A stretch of 64,000 nt of DNA, from assembly GCF_001039355.2 (NCBI RefSeq), contig NW_019775851.1, positions 124,474-188,473 of the forward strand. The letters run 5' to 3'. The DNA is from Lingula anatina (Eukaryota; Brachiopoda; Lingulata; Lingulida; Lingulidae). The notes under the pieces were generated by a model. That model was not told the origin of the DNA. It saw nothing but the letters and a program-made list of their open reading frames with translations, and searched no databases. The stretch's first letter is position 1. The number at the start of each line of letters is the position of its first letter. Positions 15,001-23,733 of this stretch are shown here, in pieces. The position numbers and the translations under genes were made by a program.

Positions 15001-18000
15001 AAGTAAGCTAAATCCGACATTTGTAGGGATATAATAAACAACAGTTTAAAAACATAGACTCTCAAAAGAATAAAAATATATGACCACTTTGAGCCTCTGA
15101 AAGTCTAGCCTCAGACTTCTACTGCAAATACAGGGACAAAAAAAAAGAAGCAAGTGAAGCAGAAAATAGCAATCATAACAGTGCACTAAATGATATCACA
15201 TAATGTTTAAAAGCATGAAAAACAACCAATCACGTTTTACTATTAATGTGGACATTCAGAAAACGTAACTGGCACACCTTGAAAACAAAATTCAATTACA
15301 GCAATGTAAAGTTTACATTTCAAAGAAAAGAACTGAAAAGTTTCCTTTGCATAACAATAAAAAAATCAGCATTTATATGACAGAAATGGTCATGTTTATC
15401 CCAGTACTATATTTTATTACCAGTATCTATATATGAAGAGCCAAGACATCAACATACCTTGCTATCTGCTGAAATGTAGATCCACCAAAATGTTCTCCCC
15501 CAATCAACCACATGTGATCTCCATGTAACACAGTCCTATGAGAAGCTCTTCCATCTATGTGTACAGAGGTAGTGTACGCTACTTGTTCCCATGTGCCATT
15601 CTTCTCTGTTAAATTGCACCTTGGACCTGTGACAGCAATCATTTAATAATAAAACATCCAATCATTACATTTAAAATGATAAATTCAATAAAAGTAATTG
15701 GATGTGATATCAATTTGAGAAGTATGGTTTCCATAGTGGGCATAAAGCACTGTTTTACTTAATAATTAAATGTAATCTGTTGACATTTTCAAGACAACGA
15801 CAACAAATATACATGGAAGGCACATGTTCATTTTTTTTTATCTACACCAAGAATGACTACTTAATTCAGATGAAAACAAACCTAAGAACCCCGTGTTACA
15901 ATAGCATCCCCCTACAGTGTAGTTACAGCGTCCATATCTCCCACAATCATTGGGACATATCTCCTCAGAGCATGAGACACCTCTCCAGCCTTGGCTACAG
16001 TTACAGACATGCCCATTACAGCTTCCATGACCAGAGCAATTATTGGGACAACCTCCGATTCTGAAAGGAAAGGTAAAATAACACTTAAGAGTATGTGTAT
16101 GCGTAAGTGTGCATTTTATTTCGTATTTGTATTTTATTTTGAACATTTTTGACAAGGGTGCACTGTGAAGATTATTACTGCTGTGCACATTATTGAGCCC
16201 AAAATGTAGCGGGTTCAATTAGATAATAATAATATATGACAAAATGAAATTAAAGAACAAAATGCTATTTCATTAGGCTGAAGAAGACATATGCTCATGA
16301 TGAAACGACATTCAATTACAGCAAAATACAACAAAGATATTAATCCCCCCATAGGTCATGTTATCTATGCAAGTGCAATTCATAATAAAAATGACAGCAA
16401 GAGAATAAATCACATTTTATTTTTGGCAAAGACAATGCTTACTGATATGAAATATTGAATCCTGATATGTTGTAAGCTGCATCACTGAAGAAATAAAGAA
16501 AAGCTTTGCCCGACTTGGTTGTGACTTCTGGGACACTATGGCTCTGGTTTTTTAACGTCTCTTGTACAACCAATCCACTGTAAAAAGAAACACAATATAT
16601 AATCATAATTTCATGGATGAATACGGTCGCCATATTGTGATGTTCTTCAGATACAAATCATACAAAGTTATATTAGAACATCAATATAAACACTTTTCAT
16701 TATCAATGTCACATCAAAGGTATAGCACCATAACTACTTCAAGGATCCATTAAAATAACAATTACTTTTTTTTTAAGTCCACTCTTAAATTGTGCATTAC
16801 CCAAGATCAGTCATATCCAATTAGAGAGCTAAAGAAAAAGCTTCACGGACCAAAGCGCCTTTATTTGATATTAACTGACACCATGTGCAGTGTAACAACC
16901 ATCTCCACTCATCCAATCAATACAGGAGCACAGCCACTGTAGGCAGGTTATATATACACCCCCATTAAAATGGCAATACTTTCTGACTGGTAGAATTTAA
17001 CTAGACATCCATGATAGCACATATATACAGGCATTCAACTGTAAACAACGGAATTCTAAGAAACGGACTCAATGACTTAGGGGCAAGATGGATGGGGAAG
17101 GATTTCTTAAACAAGGCAGCAAAGACGTCAAATAGACAGACAAATAAATGACAAAAGTAACGGAAGCATTATCATGAAAATGATGAAGAAGCAATTTAAC
17201 AATGAAAGTGCATAAAATGGTTTAAGTCAGTGTTACAAGGGACAATCAAAGACTGACCAGCCAGTCTACCCATATATATCAAAGCAAACAAAGGAGGTGC
17301 CTGTATCAAGCTGGCATATTCCATTACTACACTTGCCGCTTTTTATAATTTAACATTAATTTGTTCAAAATAAGCTTGTGGGCTGAAATAAAAATCATAA
17401 CTTGAAGAAAAACATTTAGTCATACTGTGGTTTCAAACTCAAACTGCAGTGTAGTGTGCAAGTTTAAGAAGAAATAACAGGTTCATCCTTTTATTTAGTT
17501 ATAACGAGGAAAAAGTACACAGCAACTGTGATCCTAGGGCTGGGACTACCAATACACAACTGATAACATAAAGTCCAGATGCATAGTGTCTGTCCATAAA
17601 ATTGCCCAGTAGAATACTGCATTAGCCCTTGACTAATAAATAGACTGAATTGGTTTTAACCTAAATATCAATGTTACATACTTTGAAGGCAGTCTCAGAG
17701 GCACAAATACAGATGAAAATGTAGATACAGTCCCTTTGAGGCAAGTTATTATGACAGAGCAACAGTGTTCTAAAAATGAGCATGTATCCCTGCAGGTCTT
17801 TAATTGCAAGTCTGCAACCACCTGGTTAAGTTTTAACCAGTGGAAGGAGCACTCTGGGCGTGCCTTTTTTTTTTTCACTGCAAAATTGTGCAAATGATTC
17901 ACAATTAACAAAATAAAATTCTACAATCTTTTTTTACACGTGTGTTATTTTCTACACAATATAAACTAATCGTGTCAATATGATAGATAGTTCAATTATA

Positions 18001-21000
18001 TATGGATGAGATGGATTATGTAATGTGACATTTAACAGTACTTCTAAGTATCCCTTCTACTTGCTAAAATTGAGATATATGCTATCCATTGCCCTGAATA
18101 ACAGCTCACTGTGAATAATTTAGTTGGCAAGGCCTCATCATTGCAATATAATTCAATTGTCTTTGATTTTCTTCTGCTTCTTACAGTCACGTGAAGACAT
18201 AAATAGTAAATCAATACCTACAGTAATGTGAAACAAGGCTAGTTGAAAGCCAACTTTTTATAGAAAAACACTGCTATCTTTCACTCTTTTCATACCAGAG
18301 TTGCATCTGGGNNNNNNNNNNNNNNNNNNNNNNNNNNNNNNNNNNNNNNNNNNNNNNNNNNNNNNNNNNNNNNNNNNNNNNNNNNNNNNNNNNNNNNNNN
18401 NNNNNNNNNNNNNNNNNNNNNNNNNNNNAAAAAACTATAATAACCAGTTGGTTTTTAGTCAACTGTTTTTACTCTCAGCAAAATGGCCAAATTTATGTAA
18501 GTTAGCTATTGTGAAACTGGTATCTGGCCACATAAACAGAGTTCTTAGAAAACCTACATAACTACAAGTACAGAGTAAATAATATGGCTTTTTCAGGGTG
18601 TATGTTGAGTAATCAATAAGCGAAAAAGAGAAATATTCACTTTTATTATTTATCTATTGGGAGCTCTAAATTTTAAGGGACTTTTGTTGTAATTTTGCAC
18701 CTTTAGCTGCGCTGCATATCTCAAAATGAGGGACAACACTGTTTTCAATGTGTGAATGGCTCAGTGGCAAAGCCAAGATGCAACACTACATACTAATGAA
18801 TGAATACACATTTTATGAATACTAGTTTACTTTTTGTTCCTTTAACTTAATTTGGTGCTTAAATATTGGAACATGAAATACATTGCAAAACATGGAAGGC
18901 TCTTTTACATATAAATGCAATATGTGATCTACGGTATTTTCAAAGTGAACATGGTTTTTCAGGGCCACATAACATTGCCCAAAGTGCTATTAGTCAGTTC
19001 ATACAAGATAACATAAGATTGAAAGATATCTAAATCCACCATTCTGTATAGGATATTTTGTCTACATTATGGCAAAAATATCAAGAGGTATTTCACAAAA
19101 GAAACATGAAGCTGCCATAAAATGAAAAGGCTTTTTAATGTTAACTGCCTACTTGTACTGACAAACTGATGAAAAAAATAGGGCATATTCTATATGTGCA
19201 ATAAACCTGCAGGCTGCCAAGAAAAAAAAGGTTTTATTTTTATTTTTAGCACCTACCCAGAGACTGATAAGAAAGGTGCAAATAAAAACTTACATTTACC
19301 ATACAGCCACCTAAATTATGGCAAAGGGGCCACATGTAAAATGAGGATGTAAAATTCAGTTTCACTAGACCATTACATAGAGCTGCACTTATGGCAAATA
19401 AGTGAAACAGCATACTTTAACTTCCACTTTCTTTTAATAGTGTTTTGATCATTTAAACATTGAAAATTGCATGCATAAGGAAAAGCTTCAAGTTGATCAC
19501 ATACCTAAAAGCTGCTAGAAGTGGGGAGAAGGCCGAGTCTCCATCATATATGTACAGGTGATCCCAGGAACATTCTGTGGCATAGTGTTTCAGGCGAAAG
19601 TGAATGGGAACGTTGTCCTGACCACTGTCTATCAGCCAGGAACACTTACTATCTGTACTGTAATTTCCAGCACCATCATGAATATAGCCACTGGGGTCTG
19701 TTAACCTGGAAGAAAATATGGAAAATGAGAAGTTAAATTAATTTAAGTTGAAGATCTTTACCTTTGTTTTGTGTTTAAGTTTTATGTTCATTGTTTCAAC
19801 TGCCAGCAAAACCAATAAATATTGATGTAGTTCTTTTAAACCATTTTACATAAATAACATTAAATAAATGATATTTACTGTTTTTTTAAATATCATTAGT
19901 ATCACTGTGCTGTTATGAAGTTCCAGAAACAGTGGAGCATAGATAAAAATGATTTTATGAACAAGTTAATGTCCACTTCATAAATGAGTGGTGGTTCTAT
20001 TAACCTATATATAGCTAGTCAAGTTCTTATCTGCACTTAATCATTGTTCTCTAAGGTGTCGAATTAAACTGTACTGGAAGAATAATTCTTAACACACACA
20101 CACACACAGGGTTGAAAATTGGAAATCGCATCACTTTTGTAAAAAATACTGAGATGTCTAAATACACAAACTAGACAAATAAATTCAAAGAAACCAATTA
20201 AATAGCATCTAGGCAAGATTGATAGCAAGGGAGTTTAAAAAATGCTTTAAAAATCTGAAATATTTACCTTAACAAGAGGTATGGTTAGTCTAAAATAACT
20301 AAATGTTTTCCACTATACTAGTACCTATTCTCTTAGTTTTCTGGCCAAATACCAATGCACAATTCTGTGTCAGCAAATTCTCAATAATCAAGCTCAAGGT
20401 ATGCTGTACACACTTTAAACATTCTCACGTCATATTTTCTATGTTTGCAAAGCAACTAATTTTCCCAATTCAGACTTTGAAAATTTTAATCAACAGTTTC
20501 TGCTGAAATGTACAGGAAGATAACTTATATATGAAGTAAAGACCGATTTTCTGTAATGCATATTGAACCACTTGTACTCAATTCTCACACTACTCAAATA
20601 AAGTTGAAAGCCATATAATAAACCAAATAAATCAGTGAGTCAGCCAAAAAATAAATAAATAAATAAATAAAAAATAGCTTGAAAACTGCACTTTTTTCAA
20701 ATTTCTGGCCATAAACTTGACCTATTTATCTGTACCCCAAGTTTAAAAGTCTGCAAAAATTTAAAGTATGGTGCATTACTGTTGCACATGTACATGCCAC
20801 TGTTTCTTCCCCATGTATTTCTGTTTGCAGCACAGTGGCAATGCAAGAATAATTAGTATAATGGAGTAACAATCCCGGCTAAAAACAATGCATAGACATA
20901 ACAGATGACCCATGACCTCCCAGGATGAAAAACAAGTTATTGTATGATGAGACAGAGGATGGGGGGCTGATAATTTTAACAAGCTCTACATGTCTAGCTG

Positions 21001-21744
21001 TAAAATAGTAAAACTGATCAATTATGTTTAGATTAGATTTAAATGATTCCATTGCTCTTCGACCTTAAAATAATGTCCAGCACGCACTGTAATATTCTGC
21101 AGAATGGTACATGCACTAGACAACAAATATGACACTGTTTAGTTTACACAACAGGGAATTACTTTTAAAATGGTCTTGCTTCTGACAGATACCTTTTACT
21201 TTGATAACACAACAGTAAAAAAAGTCTGCATGAATTAAAAGGTATGTTTCCTGGCTTCTGCTGATGTATGTATCGATCTCTTGTCTCTGTACAAAAACGT
21301 GGACCATAAATAAACAGCAGGTAAGGTGGTTTGTGTTGAGTCACCAGGAACCACCCAAACAGGTTGTTATTGTTACACTTACATTTGAGAAAAGTTCCAG
21401 TTCATATGTCATTTTTTTAACACGATGCATCTCATGAAGTCAATTATCAACTTTGAATGAGGAAAGATTTTACATATGAAACAAAATTAAAGGAGAACAT
21501 CTCCACCTTACCTGACGCGACCACCGCACGACTGACAAGAAGTACCTGTCCAACCTGGAAAACATACACACTTCCCGTTTTTGCAGTTCCCATTTTCACA
21601 CGAAACATCACAGTTCTCTTTAGAGTCTGCAGGTATTAAATAGCTTGTAATTAATATCATGTACAGCACGATAGTCCCATATGATGTAAATTTCCGTCTA
21701 TATTTGAACAAAACTTGAAACTTAAATATTGTCACATCCTCCAT
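439..21744 (-). CDS. ATRN: Attractin orthologue, 25 coding exons, 3' end off window
   Basis: Single-pass membrane glycoprotein of the attractin/attractin-like family (ATRN, ATRNL1, fly distracted). Family members act at the cell surface or as shed forms and are linked in vertebrates to melanocortin signalling and ubiquitin-ligase (MGRN1) pathways. Coding exons in transcript order: 21512-21744, 19505-19705, 16443-16577, 15882-16060, 15458-15626, 14885-14978, 13283-13499, 12604-12781, 12050-12204, 11783-11867, 11585-11649, 11017-11160, 10234-10346, 9420-9552, 8960-9097, 6645-6863, 6119-6319, 5527-5601, 4774-4839, 4217-4310, 3255-3307, 2993-3087, 2689-2758, 2335-2597, 439-497. Splice phases agree at every junction, giving about 1,144 codons with no stop. 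Domain order is EGF, CUB, EGF, kelch, PSI cluster, laminin-EGF, membrane-proximal domain, helix. Two features are odd: the C-type lectin domain is absent, and the cytoplasmic tail is outside the window. The ATRN/ATRNL1 choice is not meaningful for an invertebrate single copy. Confidence 0.95.
498..2334 (-). other. Intron 24 of attractin, no other feature seen
   Basis: A 1.8 kb AT-rich intron between the membrane-proximal exon and the transmembrane exon. It contains a 16-base C homopolymer at 1432-1447. I see no further exon, RNA gene or transposon in it. Positions 1-438 downstream are likewise plain intronic sequence. Confidence 0.6.
3255..5601 (-). CDS. ATRN: Attractin exons 18-21: laminin-type EGF repeats
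   Basis: Exons 5527-5601, 4774-4839, 4217-4310 and 3255-3307 encode two laminin-type EGF modules. Motifs include CQCNGHSECYNN, QCEICAPGYFGEATNGGICK, CECNGQADFCEHDTGMCHC and CDKDNRYYGNPKTGTC, each close to the vertebrate sequence. All four exons have canonical sites and phases 1-1-1-2-1. These modules form the stalk before the membrane-proximal domain. Confidence 0.94.
6119..6863 (-). CDS. ATRN: Attractin exons 16-17: distal PSI domains
   Basis: Exons 6645-6863 and 6119-6319 match the part of attractin downstream of the C-type lectin domain. The first carries CGNCTSAKCMWCGSENRCVD and SFPYGQCLEW, which are family hallmarks; the second carries CSELRTCEQCQSNPLCGWC and a GIGHCMEG motif. Exon 16 begins in phase 1, so it can join exon 15 in frame (…RSVDGTTDQ…) even though the lectin domain is missing between them. 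The exon 16 donor is GTTTGT. Confidence 0.93.
7914..7914. other. Lone n, probable contig join in attractin intron
   Basis: A single undetermined base with a composition change on its right side. It lies in the 6864-8959 interval where the C-type lectin exons are expected but not found. Confidence 0.6.
7915..8045. other. GC-rich patch with 9-bp repeats and a hairpin
   Basis: Directly after the lone n at 7914 the composition changes sharply to GC-rich. Three copies of a 9-base unit (CCGGCGGAG twice, CCGGCGGAA) lie at 7962-7988, flanked by GTCCGG and CCGGAC. At 8014-8043 there is a hairpin with 13-base arms (TGTACCGCCAGCG / CGCTGGTGGTACA), a CTAA loop and one G-T pair. The rest of the intron is AT-rich, so this may belong to a different contig. 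Confidence 0.6.
8760..8811. repeat. 26-bp tandem duplication
   Basis: Two perfect head-to-tail copies of a 26-base unit beginning AAATACCAAAATAAATGG, in the attractin intron that should contain the lectin-domain exons. Confidence 0.9.
8960..11160 (-). CDS. ATRN: Attractin exons 12-15: PSI domain cluster
   Basis: Exons 11017-11160, 10234-10346, 9420-9552 and 8960-9097 encode about residues 571-746, consisting of PSI (plexin-semaphorin-integrin) modules with C-x-x-C-x-x-C spacing and following tryptophans: CEKYGTKEDC...CTWLDKC, CENFTSCPSC...CTWCGHHC, CPYLHNCAAC...CTW and CDKLHNCQAC...CGWY. For exon 15 the acceptor at 9098-9099 (…CTAG) was preferred over an acceptor four bases upstream, because only this one keeps the frame from exon 14. 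Exon 15 ends in phase 1, where the lectin-domain exons should begin in the vertebrate gene. Confidence 0.92.
11585..15626 (-). CDS. ATRN: Attractin exons 5-11: kelch-repeat propeller
   Basis: Exons 15458-15626, 14885-14978, 13283-13499, 12604-12781, 12050-12204, 11783-11867 and 11585-11649 encode about residues 250-570, a kelch beta-propeller. Kelch signatures are visible: HMWLIGGEHFGG, DIYMYGGLVGKK, GGYGHTSVYHKDKIYVHGGY, RYLHSAVVISGLMLVFGGN, ARFGHSAEVYD and MFIYGGFNG. The string FGGNTHNDTS is almost identical to human attractin. The propeller is complete and in frame. The 13500-14884 intron contains an antisense, decayed LINE fragment. Confidence 0.95.
14452..14620 (+). mobile_element. Decayed non-LTR retrotransposon reverse-transcriptase tail
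   Basis: In the frame through 14470-14610 the translation reads VRDVLLTIQEIKWK-stop-AGHVSRITDVR-stop-TIRLNEWSPRYGHKKQ. This is the familiar C-terminal region of LINE reverse transcriptases (KWxWAGHVxRMxDxRWxxRLxEWxPR). Both conserved tryptophan codons have become TGA, so the copy is dead. It lies antisense to attractin in the intron between exons 6 and 7. I cannot assign the clade (RTE- or Jockey-like) with certainty. Confidence 0.75.
15882..16060 (-). CDS. ATRN: Attractin exon 4: paired EGF-like repeats
   Basis: About 60 residues with two cysteine-rich EGF-type repeats (CPNNCSGHGSC, then CPNDCGRYGRC and CYCNTGF). This corresponds to the EGF segment that follows the CUB domain in vertebrate attractin. 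The donor is GTTTGT rather than GTRAGT, a weak but usable site. The reading frame passes into exon 5 as GFLGPRCNLTEKNG, matching the family. Confidence 0.9.
16443..19705 (-). CDS. ATRN: Attractin exons 2-3: CUB domain
   Basis: Exons 19505-19705 and 16443-16577 encode about residues 79-190. Motifs shared with vertebrate attractin are visible: the opening RLTDPSGYIHDG, the conserved ATECSWDHLYIYDGDS and the end YFFSDAAYNISGFNISY. CUB domains are extracellular beta-sandwiches that bind protein ligands. The intron between them (16578-19504) is the largest in the gene, about 2.9 kb, and carries the 117-base sequence gap. Both splice sites are canonical and the phases match. Confidence 0.93.
16578..19504 (-). 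other. Large attractin intron 2 with sequence gap
   Basis: The intron inside the CUB-coding region. It contains the 117-base N run. The rest is AT-rich with no exon, tRNA or recognisable transposon that I can support. Confidence 0.6.
18312..18428. other. Assembly gap, 117 N
   Basis: A run of undetermined bases within attractin intron 2. The non-round length suggests an estimated scaffold gap. Confidence 0.98.
21512..21744 (-). CDS. ATRN: Attractin exon 1: start codon, signal segment, first EGF
   Basis: The start is the ATG at 21744. It is followed by a basic stretch (residues 8-19) and a hydrophobic run (about residues 21-36, with YGTIVLYMILITSYLI) that I read as a signal peptide. Residues about 44-74 form an EGF-like module with six cysteines (C-x3-C-x4-C-x4-C-x-C-x8-C, ending SCQSC). 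The exon ends in phase 2 at the donor GTAAGG, and the next exon continues in frame into the CUB domain. The ATG was chosen because the frame gives the EGF without interruption; no upstream exon is needed. Confidence 0.85.
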
Positions 21745-21998
21745 TTTTACTTTATCGCATATATTCGGGCATTTCCGTAACCGAAAATAGGCGATCGAGC
21801 AAGATAGGAGGCATCCTCTCTTTTTTTCTTCAGCTCATGATATTTCAATCTTTAAAATGATTCATCTTATAAACAACTTTAATTATTTGTTTTTTATATA
21901 AAATATTCGAATGAAATCTTCAACAAAACATATAACTTTATAATCTTAGATGTCTCTTCATGTAACAGCGCCATCTTTTACAATGCTACACAACAAGC
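21745..21998. promoter_or_regulatory. Probable bidirectional promoter, attractin and NOC3L
   Basis: Only 254 bases separate the attractin start codon (minus strand) from the NOC3L start codon (plus strand), so both transcription starts and both 5' leaders must fall within or overlap this interval unless there are unseen upstream exons. On the plus strand GCGCCATCTTT at 21968-21978 resembles the YY1 site (GCCATCTT) common near the starts of ribosome-biogenesis genes. A pyrimidine tract, CTCTCTTTTTTTCTTC, lies near 21817-21832. No TATA box is positioned convincingly for either gene. Confidence 0.55.
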
Positions 21999-23681
21999 AT
22001 GGGTTCGGTAAGTTGTGTATAATGTGTCCATGTACATTACGGCTGACAATATAGCAATGTATGAGGCAATTACATTTGGCCTTGTTTGTACCGAAAAAAT
22101 ACTTTCATTGGGAGCATATAAGTAGTTATTTAATCCACCCGCCTCATATACTTGATTTCCTTCGTTTTTTTTTTCTATATTTAATTAGCAAATACTTGGT
22201 AGTGCAGTGCAGGTACTAGTACTTTTCAGTACATGTACTTGTAACTGTAAGTTGTTACTTGGATCAGAGCCTCTGCTGTTCAGATACAGTAACCTAAGAG
22301 ATTTATTTGACATTTATCTACTGGCTTTTGAATGTTTTTACAAGGAAAATGTGGCCCATTCAAATATATTGAGAGCTGAGAAAATAGTATTAGGGGTGAA
22401 GATTTTTAAAGTTAATTGCCACACAATGGACAGCAGAAACTTTTATCAAAATTACCAGACATCTGAATTTAGAAAAACACAGAAAATCAAATTACACTTG
22501 TTTAAGGGAAATATGCTGCATAAGTACCTTTATACTGTAGGTGGCCAGTTTCCTGTCTTTGTACTGTACACTGTAAGTATGAAGTACATACATTTCACAC
22601 GTACATTACAGTGAAGGACTCCTAATTTACAATTTCTGCTGTGTATAAGATGTGTATATTATATATGTTCATGGCTGTCCCGACACCCCGAGTGGAATCC
22701 ACAGGGTGTCACTTTCCAAAAAATTGGTAAGCCGCTTGTCCGTCTTTGTAAATATTTGCCGTCTGGTGATGCCAGCGGCCGTCCAAATGACAGTTGGACA
22801 GTTTGCTGGGAAAAGCCTCAAGGGTCATATGATAGTGACATAAGGAAATAGAATTCAGTCTATTTCTGAAAATTATTGTATCTGTTACAAACTGGGGAAT
22901 TTGAAAAGTCATTCACACATGATTAAGAGATGGTTTTTAAAATTCTGCCATCCTTCCAAGTTCAATTCTCACACAGATTTCTGGATTACATAAAACTATT
23001 AAGATATTAGATAGAAGGCAAGATTTTTCAGGAAGTAATAAATTTGAAGAATTTTTTAATTCATAGCATGTATCTATTTAAATATGATCAAAAAGTATTA
23101 TTTGTCCTTGCATGAATCCATCCAGAAGTGGTTTATGTGTGCTTAAAATCCTATGCTTTTTTATTTTATCTAAAGTGAGTTCATTGGGCTCCCTTCTATA
23201 TAGCAGCATATAAGATATACCTTTAAAAGTATGATACATGTAGCAAATAATTTTCGATTGAACATGCAATTTTTAAAATTTATTTTCAGAAAACAAAAAG
23301 AGGAAAAGCGAAGAAAGCAGGGGCAAAAGTCAGTCATTACAAACTCTCCAACAAAAGACTTACAAAGTTAGCCAAACAAGGTAAATTGAAGAAGAATTTA
23401 AAGAAGAACAAACAGCTCATAGAACAGAAACTAAAGCAGCTGAAAGGAGGTAAAAATGCAGAGATCATACATCAAAATTCTGACCTGGAAGAGGAAGATA
23501 GAGTGGACATTGATGATGTGGAAATTTTTTCCAACCCAAACTGCAGTTTTGTGGAAGGAATTGCAAAAGGGTATGCTTCATTCATTAGTTTTATTGTAGT
23601 TGAACTATAGTTTTGTATGATATATATTTGGGGAAAACAAATAGATGTCTAAAAATTTACATTGCCTGAATCACAAAAAAA

Positions 23682-23733
<52 letters not shown>

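Noticed and set aside
15838-16218. Extended open frame continuing past attractin exon 4 on the minus strand
   Set aside because: The parts outside 15882-16060 are intronic; splice sites and phases define the real exon.
22207-22614. 135-codon open frame on the plus strand
   Set aside because: It lies in NOC3L intron 1, has no recognisable domain and no splice or start context, and fits chance in a 64 kb window.
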